The notes beneath the pieces were generated by a model. That model searched no databases. It worked only from the letters and a program-made list of their open reading frames with translations, and was not told the DNA's origin. 64,000 nt of DNA, from the NCBI GenBank assembly GCA_940337035.1, contig OW679195.1:176486015-176550014 (forward strand). Direction: 5' to 3'. This stretch comes from Agriotes lineatus (taxonomy: Eukaryota > Arthropoda > Insecta > Coleoptera > Elateridae). Made by a program: the position numbers and the translations under genes. Below, piece after piece: positions 23,781 through 35,403 of the stretch (position 1 is the stretch's first letter; every line of letters starts with the position of its first letter).

Positions 23781-24751
23781 GAAATTTCCAGGCGATTAAG
23801 TGTTATTACTAGTACTCACCCTAATATCTTGGACGTCCATAAATTATTTTTAATTACCCTAAAATGTTACATTCTACATTCGTAAACTTCTCTTTTTATT
23901 CTAAATTAAATGACACATCACGGTGCTATATCGAAAATGTGAAATATAAATAAGCAAGTTAGTCCAATAGTGCCGGGCCATTTTCCAATAATGCACATTT
24001 TAAACTTGAATTTTATGAAAAACAATAATGCAGAACACTGATATCACTTCCAATCACATATTTGGAATTTATACAATTATTTGTAAAAAGCACGGCTTCT
24101 GAAGGGTCTTAGTAAATTATAACTAATAAAAACTTGACATTTCTATTTTTGAATTTGAAAACTAGTGTCTGATATAGCAGGTTTAGTATATTCTGGCGAC
24201 TACTATATTCCTAGAGATGCAGCTGAGTGAATCATGAAAAATGTGACGATTGCAGTCGATCTTTGAATGAATTCTGTATGTCATGTTGTACATATTCAAA
24301 GATTAAAAAATGAACTTATCTACTGCTGTATGTATGTTGTCTTTATACTCCATGGTATCGATCAGTGATTTTCTTTATCTCCAGACAACTTGTTTTTAAC
24401 AATTTGTAATTATAGTTTCATCAATTTCTTTAATATCTCCTAAATTTTATCTTCTCTCCTGTTTTATAGTTTCGTTGTTGTTTTTTATGTTCACTAACCC
24501 TCAGCTACCCTACTTTTTCCTTTTATAAGATCTTTCGTCGACGAATTTATCTCCTATTTGCATTGTTGCGCAACATAGATATTCATTTTCTGTACTACCT
24601 ATAGTGTTGCCACAACGTGGCGAAACGAAATGAAATTTTACCCATTCTCAATTTCAATTTCGAAAAATTTCACACGTCGGTTGTGGACCTCGACAAATCT
24701 CGAACTTGAGTGATGTTTATGGCACTATAAGTACTTGAAAGGACACCGCAA
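23781..24751. other. AT-rich spacer, nothing recognised
   Basis: No gene, RNA or repeat supported. Confidence 0.4.
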
Positions 24752-24823
24752 TGGATATGGCTTGTAAATAGAACCTATGGTCCTAGATCACAATTTGTGG
24801 TTTCGATTCCCAAAGACACAAAC
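24752..24823 (+). repeat. Degenerate tRNA-like SINE head
   Basis: A box A-like TGGCTTGTAAATAG (24758-24771) is followed about 27 bases later by a box B-like GTTTCGATTCCC (24799-24811, one extra T). The order and spacing fit a decayed tRNA-derived SINE. No body is defined. Confidence 0.4.
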
Positions 24824-25147
24824 GGCCACAAAATCTAGCGCTCAACTCACTGCGATTTTCTAATCTGGCTCTGGCATCTGTAGGTTATTAATGCCTAAAC
24901 AGTCTCAAAGATAAAAGTCCGATGCTGCTTCGTTTTCATGGGGCTTTTAAAAATACTATTGAAAAACTGTGGACATCGGTAAGTTGAATCTTGAATAAAC
25001 ATTTTGAGAATTTTATCTAGAATATTCCCGATCGAAGAATATGTTTGCAGCAACCAAATGTGTAATAGTTAATAATATATTAATAAATACTGTTATCTTT
25101 AACCAACAAATGTTAAAACTGAAAAATACAGGGTGTCCCTAAAATAA

Positions 25148-26098
25148 TGGGACATCGATTAGCCATAAATTCCTTACGTCATAATAAATCGATTAAACCC
25201 AATATACCTTAGTATAAAGTCCATTCAGTAAGAAGTTATAGGGCCTTGAAGTTCAATTTTTTATTTCATATTTTTATGTTAATTTCCAGAAATGTAGAGA
25301 TATCGATTTGAATTTATATACATACTTAGCAATATGTGCTGCACTAACAAACAAAAAATAAATAAATTAGACTCGATTGTAAGAGGCACTTTACCTATCT
25401 TTCAAAACTTTTTTTAGCTTTAACTTCTTTATCTGTAACTTTGTTTTTAAATTTTAGGTTATTACCTGAAAGAGAATTAGAAAGCACAAAAATAATGTAC
25501 TCTTAGTTCTTACGCCTAAAAGCAACCGTTTACCTTAAAATGTCCATCAAAGGTTTTTGGTTGCCATTAAGACGTGCAATTATCAAGTAGCCATGATCAC
25601 AAAAACAATGGGTTATGATTGTAATCTAGTAAACAACATCAAGAAATCAATTAATGACGTTGGTGACATCAGTTTTTTGTCTTTTGTTCTTACGAAAATG
25701 CTGCAACATAACGAACCTTGCAGAATTGGACAATTTGTTATGTAGCGGCATTTTCTTAAACATAAAAGAACAAATTCTTATGTCACTAATGTCATTAACT
25801 GATTTGAATTGAAAGTTACAGATAACGAAGTTAGAGCCAAAAAGAGGTTTGAAAGATAGGTAAAGTACCCCTTACAGTCGAGTCTAGTTTATGACATTTT
25901 TCCTAGTGCACTACAAAATAGTAAGCATGTATACCAAAATTCAAATCGACATCTTTACATTTGTGTAAATTAACAAAAAATAAAAAAATAAAAAATTGAA
26001 CTTCGAGGCCCTATAACTTCTTACTGAAGGTACTAAGGTATATGAAGTTTAATCGATTTATTATGACGTAAGGAATCTATGACTAATCGGTGTCCCAT
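25148..26098. mobile_element. 950-bp near-complete palindrome (foldback element)
   Basis: The left arm (about 25148-25440) matches the complement of the right arm (about 25815-26098). Landmarks are GGGACATCGATTAG against its right-hand partner GGGACACCGATTAG, 'ccttacgtcataataaatcg', 'agaagttatagggcct', 'actttacctatctttcaaa' and 'tatctgtaac'. A second inner pair (about 25640-25738 against 25739-25812) meets at GTTATG in the centre. About 200 bases of the left half (25440-25640) have no partner. The left side begins with CAGGGTGTCCC just outside the arm, an end common in insect repeats. No coding capacity; the small frame at 25557-25745 crosses the centre. Confidence 0.85.
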
Positions 26099-26229
26099 GT
26101 GAAGGCTACAACTAAATTTTAAAAACTATTAAAAGCATCAGAGCGCACGATACCTACTGTATCTTAATGTGGATACATACTACTAACACATTTATACAAA
26201 TTACAATAAATAATAGCAAATAATAGTTC

Positions 26230-26960
26230 GATAAGGCCTTAAGTGTGTTCTTCGAAGGTATTAGCCGCTCGGTGCACGGCACTACGCAGAAAACAACATA
26301 TAAAGGCAAAGTAAATTATAAAATGCGCCACGACGAAAGGTGACGTTCGAGGAGATCTTAAGGATGTCAGTCTAAGACGGTGGCACTTGGCCATGCAATA
26401 CAGTCTCGACGGAAAGAAACAAAAGTAGTCTCCAAGAGGCTTTTGAAGAATTCCCCCACCAGAAATGGTAGCCATTTTCACAGATTCAAATATTGCCATA
26501 GGTACATACGTGCATGACCAAATAGCTGTTCCTTTACGGGGCTCTAATGGATTTTTGTTCATCGGCTCGCAACGAAAGCTCACAATAGATCGCCGCAAGA
26601 ATAACAAGGGGGTCTGCTAGGGAGAAAAGAACAGAAGTTAAAAAATTGGTCAGCACTGTAGCTAAAGTGAGCTGCTATATGGGATCGGAACAGCTGGAAA
26701 TACCCTGAAAGTTAAACCAATTCGATAAGAATCAAAAGGCAAGTTAAAATAACCACCTGCACTTTTTCTGAAGGTCGTAATTGGGTTTATAACTACAATC
26801 ATCCCAAATGGCCGGAAATTTGTTAACAAGAAGAGAAGGAAAGAAAGCTTGCCTGCTGCACCAGTGCGGCCACAATGATTATCACAGCGCCGGGAATTCA
26901 AATAAAATTCGAAGTGAATAGCTTCTTTCATACCATATTTATATGAATTTATCACAGAAA
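26230..26960. other. GC-balanced block with short coding-like stretch
   Basis: Composition is more even than the flanks. On the plus strand a frame from ATG 26468 to TAG about 26619 reads MVAIFTDSNIAIGTYV and continues for about 50 codons. The minus strand is open for 122 codons over 26239-26607. Neither matches a family that I know and no clear splice sites frame them. It could be a decayed gene or repeat, or non-coding DNA. Confidence 0.25.
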
Positions 26961-27576
26961 CGACTTATTTAAGTTTTATATTTACATACAGAGTGATGCA
27001 AGCAAAAGATTAAATTTTATAGATGCCGCAATTAATTCATAATGATATAAATACTAAATCTCCCGGGCGTAAAATGGCGATTTTGATGTTTCAAGGGTGA
27101 AAAAGACGAACTTTAGGTTCTAAATAGTCTTTTAAATAAATACATATATTAAACAAATGTGCTATAACTTTCACGCCGCGAGGGAAACACGCCTGTTTTA
27201 TGCCGTTGATACATAAATATGAAATAACTATTCTCAATGCCAAACCTTATGAATTTAAATTTTTTGATATTATTGTATTTATTTCTTAATTAAAACAATT
27301 CTGCAGTATTCACCTGATAATTGCTTTTACTTAATTAAGGCATAATAACACAAAGTATAAGGTATAAATAATGTATCGAACTGGACTATGAAAACAAACA
27401 TGTTAACAACAACAGTAAAAGCAGTTGACTACAAACTACTGTAAGAGTAAATTTTTGGCGTTGACCGCATATGCAACTAAAATCACTCTAACCGCGAATG
27501 CAACGCCCACATTTGAAACGACGCCCTTTATTTATGTCGTCACAGAATTAGACATACGTGAAATGTATGTGATACA
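26961..27576. other. AT-rich spacer, nothing recognised
   Basis: No supported gene or repeat. Confidence 0.4.
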
Positions 27577-28009
27577 CTCATCTGCAGGGCCGTAACTAGG
27601 TATAGGCCGAGTAGGCACCCGCCTACAGGCGCAAGCGGCAAGGGGCGCCAAAATGGCACTGAAAAAAATCTTTCGTACTAATAAAAAATAAATAAGCAAG
27701 TGGCCAATTTTGAAAATAAATTAATAAATATTAACGATTTAAGTTTAAATAATGCTAATTAGAGATATAATGATACGAATTGCGCCAAACATTACTTTAC
27801 CTTGTACAATTTGCAAAGGAAATGTTATATGTCTACCAGATTTATTTTATAGTTCTCACCTACATCAATCAAAACATTAGAATTATTAGTTTGTTAGCCC
27901 ACCGCATAAATGGCCTTATGCTAATTACAAAAATTAATTTTAATTTTTAACAACTGTTGGAGCAGTCCACTGATATTACATATACAGTGTGATTTTTTAA
28001 AACTTAATT

Positions 28010-28216
28010 GCAGCAGGGCCTGGATAGTCTGAATCAGTTGGCAATACTGAAATGTATTGTTGGTGACACTGTAAGTCTGTGTCAAATTCGAGGTTAGCAG
28101 GTTAGGTTTTGCGTCAGTTTTGACCCAGACTGACGCAAAACCTAACCTGCTAACCTCAAATTTGACATATATATACAATACATTTCAGTATTGCCAACTG
28201 ATTCCAGGGCCTGCTG
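28010..28216. repeat. Foldback repeat inside the hAT element
   Basis: The arms are almost perfect complements: GCAGCAGGGCCTGGA on the left against GCAGCAGGCCCTGGA, then 'aatcagttggcaatactga', 'gaggttagcaggttaggtt' and 'ttgcgtcag', closing on a loop of about 12 bases near 28118-28130. The left arm has a 7-base insertion (TAGTCTG). Related sequence recurs at 63.5 kb. Confidence 0.85.
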
Positions 28217-28848
28217 CATTTGAGTTTTTGATATCACTCGGTACATTCACTGCTTTGGGCTCATTGCAGTTGTCCATTGCAACAATCAGCAGCATACCAC
28301 AGAGCGATTTTGAGAGCTTACGTGTTCCACTACTATGGTACTTAGTACCCGATGGTAGCTTTAAAAAAAAGAATTATCGAAATTGGCCTGATGCAAGGGT
28401 TGTACTACGAGCTGACAAAAAAAAGCTTCGCGTTTTAAATATATTGATTATTACAAAACAGTGTGACAGTGTGGCTGTGAATACAGAACCTTATTCTACG
28501 TTCACATGTTACTACGCATAATAATATGTAATTATATGTTTATATTGTATTATTTTAACATATTGATATGTCTTTACTAGTTTTTGAACGCACCACATAG
28601 GTGGTCATATTCCTATTAATTAAAATAATTTTTGCATTTTTAAAATAAAAAGTTGCAGAAGAAAATGTTTTCAATGTCTTTAATACAGAAAGCGCGCTGC
28701 AAGAAAAGCAACTTTTGCTAGATCGAATTATGGTTGAAGTCTTCAAAGTTCTCTACAAAATAAGTAAAAAAATACCCTAACGCTGCTAATAATACAGAAA
28801 CACTTAGTAAAGCGAATTACATGAATTTGGAAATTCAAAAAAAATATT

Positions 28849-28915
28849 GCAGCCAGTGGGATTTGAACCCGTGTTCACTGATAAATGCATCTTATCGTTG
28901 CGCTATAAATGACTC
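28849..28915 (-). repeat. tRNA-like SINE head inside the hAT element
   Basis: On the minus strand a box A-like TAGCGCAACGATAAG (complement near 28891-28905) precedes a perfect box B GGTTCAAATCC (28859-28869). A GATAA / TTATC stem with a 7-base loop sits in the anticodon position, but the T stem is broken, so it is not a functional tRNA. Confidence 0.5.
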
Positions 28916-29301
28916 AGTGGCGTTTGTATTTTGGGTACTCCATATGTTTATAAATAGGGATTTGCAAAATGTTCAGCTGACTACATAATAATACGTACTT
29001 TATTTAAATTAGGATTGTGTTTTCTAATCTCGTTTTCTGATCTCATTTTATTTGTATGTATTTTTCTTATTTTAACATTTAGTTGTTTATTTTTAAAATG
29101 TTTGAATAAAAAATGTTGGATTTATTTTTGAATACCTACCTGTTTGTTTGAATTCAGTACATCATATATCCGGAGATAAATCTAGAAGTCATACAGTATC
29201 ATTAGTATTTTTTGTCACATATATTGTTTTTGTACTGAGGGGCGCAAAAATGTTGGCTTGCCTACAATTAAAGTTTGCTTAGTTACGGCCCTGCTCATCT
29301 G

Positions 29302-29889
29302 TTATATGTTATAGTCACAGACATCCTTCTTTGTATTCACAACTTAACAAGCTACCATCTGGTATAATTTTATTCTGTTGATCTTGTATCTACGTAATAT
29401 TGTAGTCTAAAAAAGTGAATGTTGTCGCTTTTCAGGGGTGTAGTTTTTAATTCGTATTTTTCTTCAAGGACGGCGATAAAACTCATCGTCATCGTTTACG
29501 GCTACCCAATTCTAAGTCTTGCTCATTTTTTTTAGACAAATCTCACACCTTGTATGTTAACCAGCTGAGTCCGTAATTTGCACATGATGGTCGGTATCCT
29601 TTCTTAGAAAGTGATAACTTTCGTTTTCAAACCTTGTGGATTTTTATACATTGTTTCTATTATAAAGGGAGACATTTATATTTAAAAACGTTCGCTTTGA
29701 AATAATAATAATAATAATAATCGTCGAGGTCGGTGTTCCCTAAGTCCTCTAAACTTGTATGATCAACATGTTTGCTCTTATCTTCTGCTTTTTTGAAGTT
29801 CTCTTCCGCGTTATACTGTATAGCGTAATCATCATCTGTTACAAGTGAACAGTAGTGTCTTAGGAAGTGGTAAACGTAAGTACGCAAAC
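29302..29889. other. Spacer with ATA microsatellite
   Basis: (ATA)n at about 29698-29720. The minus-strand open frame over it is repeat-driven. No gene seen. Confidence 0.5.
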
Positions 29890-30480
29890 TTCCAAGCAGA
29901 TCCTCGTAGAGGTCTCCATTGAGGCCGTTTCAGTCCGTTCTCCACATCCACGTCAACACTATTCATTCCGTTAACTAGCAATGAATAAGCGAGCATTTCG
30001 CAATGCGTCATTCAGCGCACCGCGATGCAACTTCTCAATCGGCATGACAAGCGCGGCCGCTTAGCATGCACGACGTATGCCCAAATAGCTTGCGTTACGT
30101 TTACGTAGCACACACGCAGGACACATACGAGCACATACCGAGATCTGTCGTCGATTGAGCCCCTTAACAAACCAGCATCGGCACGCAGCTAACTGCTTGT
30201 GCGTGATGCTATGTCGCCTACCAGATTCATAGCTGAAGACACGGCTTGATGTACTCGTAACTCCCGGAGATAACGCGGACTATTTCTGCGATACGCTCCA
30301 GAGATTAGAATCTGCGAATTAAGATTGCCAGTGATAGCATAGCTCTGGAAGGCCTGGCCAGGTGTTTCGTTAGCGCTCAAGCAGATCCGATGGCCTGATG
30401 GAGGAATCGCTTCCAAGATAATTGATTCCTGAACTGTTCTGTTCGTGGAATTAATTTGAAAAAGCGTTGGTATGCCTGCA
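29890..30480. other. GC-balanced block of unknown nature
   Basis: GC content is well above the flanks, with CpG-containing stretches. A minus-strand frame at 30189-30416 (75 codons, basic, with no recognisable motif) is the longest here. It may be a remnant of an unrecognised mobile element or regulatory DNA. Confidence 0.25.
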
Positions 30481-30547
30481 ACTGCATTTACAGTTTAGAA
30501 GCTTTATAAATCAGAGGAATCCAAGGGCGGGGATAGTCTGTAGCCCT

Positions 30548-30548
30548 A

Positions 30549-30579
<31 letters not shown>

Positions 30580-30580
30580 A
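30548..30580. repeat. (TTA)n microsatellite
   Basis: Ten or so perfect TTA/ATT units at the left edge of the decayed LINE that follows. Confidence 0.9.
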
Positions 30581-31639
30581 GTAGATCTCGACAGAGAAAA
30601 AGGAACATTCTAATTGACAACGGTGGACAAATCATTATAGAGATAGAAAAAGAAATAGCAGGGTGAAAACGTATGTCTCCAAGCTCTATCATATCATCCA
30701 CATATATAAACTTAGAGGAAAACCTACTGAACATACGGAGAAGTTTGGAATGCCATTGAAAACACACAGAACCTAAAAGCATCACAACCTTCAATGGTGT
30801 ATACCAAAGATCGGTTGATGTCGTTATTCATCCCAATTTCTAACATATGGAACCATAAGATTAATAAACCATGTACTGAAAACAATCGGTGAAAGAATCA
30901 ATCACAAAGGATGCTTATTCAGCGACACACGGTTTGTATTCTCTAATGGTTTCGACACACGAGAAACTCTATTTTGGGATAGAATTCGTTACACAGCGAT
31001 GCCAGGGCGCTGCTTTCATAGATTATGAGATCACTTTGGGCTGCCGTTAGAAGTTAGGAGTTAAGTTAGAAAATAAAACAACTGAAGAGGTGGAAATTCT
31101 TGTTACCCCCACTCTTTAATACGTACTTCCGCAGGGTTGGTTGGAAAGCGACTAGATCTCGTAGTTAATGCAAAAGTCATTAACAATATGAAATAGACCG
31201 AAGACGCAGTGTTAGGTACTAGCAGCGAGTGCAGAAAAATTGCAAGAAGTGATTAGTCTTATGGCGGAAGGAGTGAGAAAACTAGATCGAGACATGTGCA
31301 TACATTGTTAAGTTAGCACGAAAAAACTAAAATAATGATAATTAGTGGACGTGAGAAGGCACAACTTTATATTACGGTGAACAGCTAACCATTAGAAGAA
31401 GTAGGTAGCCAGCTACACATATCTAGGCTGCTCTTTAAATAATAACTGGGGCAATTCGCCTGAATAAGATCGCAAATGGAATAACCGACTCACAGCACGT
31501 CATTTAGAAAAAGGAGCTAAATACTGCGCAACAGATATATTCAAACATTATTTTATGGTGGAAAATCATGCACGCTCAAGAATAATACACGCAAGAAGAC
31601 CGAAGCTTTTGAAATATGGTATCGGTATCGGTTGACAGA

Positions 31640-32282
31640 ATTATAATAATAATAATAATAATAATAATACTTTTATTAACCATTTCCAAATAAACAACAA
31701 TTAATTACAATATAATAATAAAATAACAATAATTACAATAATATAAGGAAAATAAATCATTAATCATTAATATAAATTTTGTAATGGTTAATAGGTCTCC
31801 AGTCAGCTTGTAAGTATTGAATACTTACAGCTGGTCTTCCTTGGAAACCCATTAAAAAAATATATAATAGAAAATACTGAAAAGAAAGAAAACAACAAAT
31901 AGGAAAGAAAAGAAAGCAAACACGCAGGTACTGTGCTGATGCCGACGTCGTATTAACACAAGAAATTTATAAATTAATTATCCAAAATAAGAAGATCATA
32001 ATAAATAATAATACATTTAGTTTATTATCAAGATGAATGACGATTAGAAATAAATTTACGGATGTGATAACCAAAATTTGAAGGAGGCAAAGTTTTAAAA
32101 TGATTGGGTGTATTATTGTATAATTTATAAATATTGTATGAGAAGGAGCGTTTGAACATTTCGTATTTATGAAGAGGAGGTGTTAATAACCCTCGATTTC
32201 GTACGTTAACATTATGTACATCTGTACGAAATGTCAGCCTCTCATAAAGGTATCCAGGTAACTTCGTATAGATAATTTATGA
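31640..32282 (-). mobile_element. 5'-truncated LINE 3' end nested in older LINE
   Basis: On the minus strand this consists of the last codons of a reverse-transcriptase protein, about 390 bases of 3' untranslated sequence and a (TTA)n tail (at 31643-31670 as TAA units on the plus strand). It lies exactly between two parts of the decayed plus-strand LINE, so it inserted later. The family differs from the LINE at 42.7 kb, judging by the unrelated C-termini. Confidence 0.75.
32028..32276 (-). pseudogene. LINE reverse transcriptase C-terminus (fragment)
   Basis: 82 codons read without a stop into TGA at 32028-32030. They show LPGYLYERLTFR, HNVNVRNRGLLTPP, MFKRSFSYNIYKLYN and FGYHIRKFI. The 'R...N..TR....L..P........F' pattern is the usual extreme C-terminus of CR1/jockey-like LINE proteins. 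The frame meets a stop (32277-32279) just where the insertion begins, consistent with 5' truncation. Confidence 0.75.
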
Positions 32283-32530
32283 ATAGTCAAGTCATGTTTA
32301 GCTTCAGAAAAAGAAAATTATAATGGTTTGGTTATGCAATGACAAACAGCAAGTACCTACTGTTTCAACATATTATACCAGGCAAGATGAAAGACAACAG
32401 AGGGCCAGGCAGAAGAAGAACATTTTTTCTGAAAAACCTGAGGAAGTGGTTTGATGCCAGCACAGCCACATTATTTCCGAGAACAGTTAAAGAATGTTAG
32501 TAGTACAAAGACTATAAGCAACAAGAAGAA

Positions 32531-34500
32531 ACAATATACGTACTATAACTGATATTTCATATCAGAATAAGCACCAAGCCTAACTAGAATAAGAAAAAAA
32601 CTTCTAGGCGTGATAGTGCTCGATAAAATAAGATACAAAGCGATGAATATGTGTCTGTAATTGCACCTTAAGGGGACTACACTGCTGAGAAAAGTAATAG
32701 AAAAACATTGTTTCCATTTTACTAAAATAGCACAGCAAATTTGGTGGAATTTGATGATATACATTATTTTTTGGTGCTCAATTAAGTTGGAAAATTATCA
32801 GAAGGGGTATTTTGTGTAAGGGTGCGTGATGTTAGATAATCTTCAACATAACTTTTGAGATTCGAAATATTGGTCAGTTCTAGTTGTATTTAAAAATACG
32901 TGCTGCAAAATACCCAAACTGTATGAATAATAGAACGCCACAAAAAGAGTTAAGGATTATACCGGTGTGGAGTAGTTTTCAAGAAGAACCTAAAGATTGA
33001 AGTGATGTCAGTCGTGTTTTACTTCAGATTTTGTGTTATTTTAATATTTGTCAAAGTGTGAATTACTACCGACTGAGTTTATTTCCGATTCAAAATAACC
33101 ACCGAGTCAACTACCACCGATATCAGCTACCACAACGCTACCGACTGCAGCGAATTTATGGATTTTTTCACCCAACCACTTTCATGGCAACACAACGAGC
33201 TGCCTAAGTGATATATGTTACTTCTACGTCCTCATATAAGCTACAGTTCACGGCAAGATTGAGCATAGTCAGTAGCGAGCACAGAAGATGAGCAAGAAAG
33301 CTGGTTTAATGATGGCTAAATATGCCTGAAATTGACTGTAAAGACCCGACCGCCAATGTAATTATAGCTAGTTATTTAATATCTGTGAAAATACCATTTC
33401 AATTCATTTCAAGTGACAGATCTATGTTTCCAGGCCAAAATACGACATTCTCTACATAGACTAAATAGACAATTTTGAGAAACTTCAAATGGATATACGA
33501 ATTAATACATAATACTGACATTTTATCACTGTACAAACGATTTAATGGCGAAATATAAAGCCTTTCAAAGGTTAATAGCACAAATTACTTGCCGCCAATT
33601 TATTAATATCGGAAGAAATGGAAGTTTTCAGTAGTTTACGTAAGATGTGTTGTTAAAACTGCTGTCGGATGCGGTCAGAGGTGATTCCAGTAGTTACTAA
33701 ACCAAGGGAGTGGTACTTTACGTCGGTGGTACTTTCAGTTGGATGTAATTCTACATAGTTGGCAATCCAAGTCCAATAGAGTTTATAAAGGATAACTTTA
33801 TTGTACTAGTATCATAATAATGAAGTACACCATGAAGTAAATGTTACAATCAACATACACATAACATATTTGAACAAATGCTAACATTAACAAAAAATAG
33901 TATTTATAAATAAAGATTTTGGGAATAATTATTGTAGTAATGTGTACTATACCCATTCTTTGTTATTGCAAATGTTTGTCATGAAAAATCTGTCAATATA
34001 TTCATCAAGGCACTCTAACTAATATTTCAAGAACGTGTTAATTTTATTTTGCTAAAAATTTATTAATTATTTAAGTTAAAAAAGTAGCCGAAGGTAAATC
34101 TGACTTCACAAAAACGTGATTTAAGTAAATCCCTGGCCTCTTGTGCATCAAATGCATGATTCGTATTTGCTTCACGGATACTTCATTTAAAAGTATAGAT
34201 TAATCATTTTCTAGGAAATTGAAATACGTCTTGTTTAAAATCTTAAGATTCCATGTCTCAAAACTACTGCTCCCAGAAATTACACACGAAAGAACCTTCT
34301 TTATATAAAAAAATCTGGTGTGATACACGCACACAACTTCCTTTTACAGTGATCATATAATTAGCCAAAAATTTGATTTTAAATTTGTAAGCATTGGTCA
34401 AAATTTTTCGAAAATTACAAATTCTGCCAAAACGGTACAAAATAGAGCGTTAGTTGAAGAGACACATTTTCTCTATAATTTTAAGCTGAATTCAAAAATG
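32531..34500. other. AT-rich gene-free region
   Basis: No gene supported. Short CTACCRAC-type motifs recur between 33060 and 33150 without forming a clean tandem array. Confidence 0.45.
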
Positions 34501-34504
34501 TAAT

Positions 34505-35015
34505 AATATACCGGGTGTTCTATTTAAAACGGGAGTTAACAAAAAAAAATAGAAAAAAAACAAAAGAAACCCATTTTAGAAGTATTCAAATGGAAAATCA
34601 CCTATCTCACATCAATACACATTCAAAGTGTAATAAAAATGTGAATTTTAAAAAAAATCGTTAGAGCCGTTTTTGAAAAAATCGAAAAAAACTGAAAAAT
34701 CACAAGAGTAAACACCTATTTCCGGTTATGCGATTTTCTTCAAAAGCTTGCTGTCACATCTACATAGTACACAAACCTTATATATGAAGTTTCAACGTCA
34801 CACCTCTTTTAGTTTTTGAGATATTCTGTTCACAGACACACAGACAGACAGACACACAGACAGACAGACAGACACACAGACCAATGAAAAAAAATATGTT
34901 TTTTGGGATCAGGGGACTCTAAAACGTGAAGATCTGTTGAAAACTCAATTTCGAATTTTTGGGGTGAATCCAATACTTCCTTTATAGTAAAAGGAAGTAA
35001 AAACCAGTATTTTGC
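34505..35015. repeat. Insect repeat / LINE 3' UTR-like with CAGA tract
   Basis: It starts with ACCGGGTGTTCTATTTAAAA, one of the common GGGTGT-type repeat ends. It then has the 'gttttgaaaaaatcg' and 'agtttttgagatattctgtt' phrases typical of insect LINE 3' regions, followed by a CACAGACAGACA tract at 34832-34880. No coding frame. Confidence 0.5.
34830..34882. repeat. (CAGA)n / CACACAGA microsatellite
   Basis: Alternating CAGA and CACA tetramers over about 50 bases. Confidence 0.9.
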
Positions 35016-35149
35016 AAACACGCAACTAGAATCGACGAATACAACGTGATTACCCCTGAAACAGCCTAAAATAGGAATATTCATGAAATGCAAATTCAAT
35101 TAATTTTGACTACTTGCCATTCAAGCGTAAAAGAATCCTTCTTCCTCTT

Positions 35150-35402
35150 ACATTAGGCCAGTAGCCTGCTTATTCCACAAAGTTTTGGTTCTATGGGCCC
35201 TCTTTACTCGTATATCAGGTAGGTGGCTAGCTTTGTCCATCGAAATCGAGAAAGAGTTTCCTTGTTAGGGGTTAACGACTACCACAGGTGTTCGCGTGGT
35301 AGCTGGTAAACATATGATTTTTAAAATTCTTCTACAGTCGCCGGGAATCGAACTAGGGTCGGCTGCCTGAGAGTCGAGCATTGGCTCACGGGGCTATCGG
35401 CT
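35150..35402 (-). mobile_element. tRNA-headed SINE-like unit
   Basis: On the minus strand a box A-like TAGCCCCGTGAGCC (35383-35396) is followed by a perfect box B GTTCGATTCCC (35343-35353). A less AT-rich body continues to about 35150. The head lacks a full cloverleaf. A single copy in the window means the SINE call rests on the polymerase III boxes. Confidence 0.5.
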
Positions 35403-35403
35403 C

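Larger units (their letters stand above)
27585..29293. mobile_element. Non-autonomous hAT-type element, 1.7 kb
   Basis: The ends are CAGGGCCGTAACTA and its exact complement (27585-27598, 29280-29293), flanked by an exact 8-bp direct repeat CTCATCTG at 27577-27584 and 29294-29301. CAGGG-type ends with an 8-bp duplication are diagnostic of the hAT superfamily. Subterminal GGGGCGCC / GGGGCGCAAA motifs lie near both ends. No hAT transposase or BED zinc finger is visible inside. The 133-codon frame at 28120-28521 has no recognisable domain. The interior holds a foldback (28010-28216) and a tRNA-like head (28849-28915), which suggests nested insertions. Confidence 0.9.
30590..32530 (+). pseudogene. 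Decayed RTE-like LINE, interrupted by another LINE
   Basis: Broken plus-strand frames follow the order of an RTE-type reverse transcriptase: ETIGERINHKGCLFSDTRF with DTRETLF at 30870-30980, LPPLFNTYFRRVG at about 31105, VVNAKVINN with DAVLGTSSECRKI (degraded YADD region) at about 31160-31240, KKTKIMIISGR at about 31325, YLGCSLNNNWGNS at about 31420, and a RKKTEAFEIW C-terminal motif near 31600. The tail (KDNRGPGRRRTFFLKNLRKW) continues only after 32283, because a minus-strand LINE end occupies 31640-32282. Stops and frameshifts are frequent and the catalytic ADD motif is damaged, so the copy is old and dead. Confidence 0.75.

Noticed and set aside
25557..25745. 62-codon frame at 25557
   Set aside because: It spans the centre of the large palindrome and has no recognisable feature.
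28120..28521. 133-codon frame inside the hAT element as a possible transposase
   Set aside because: It starts in the foldback arm and has no hAT dimerisation, RNase H-like or zinc-finger motif.
34830..34882. Regular CAGACAGA repeats resembling an array
   Set aside because: A simple tetranucleotide microsatellite at a repeat tail, not a CRISPR array; the genome is eukaryotic and there are no spacers.
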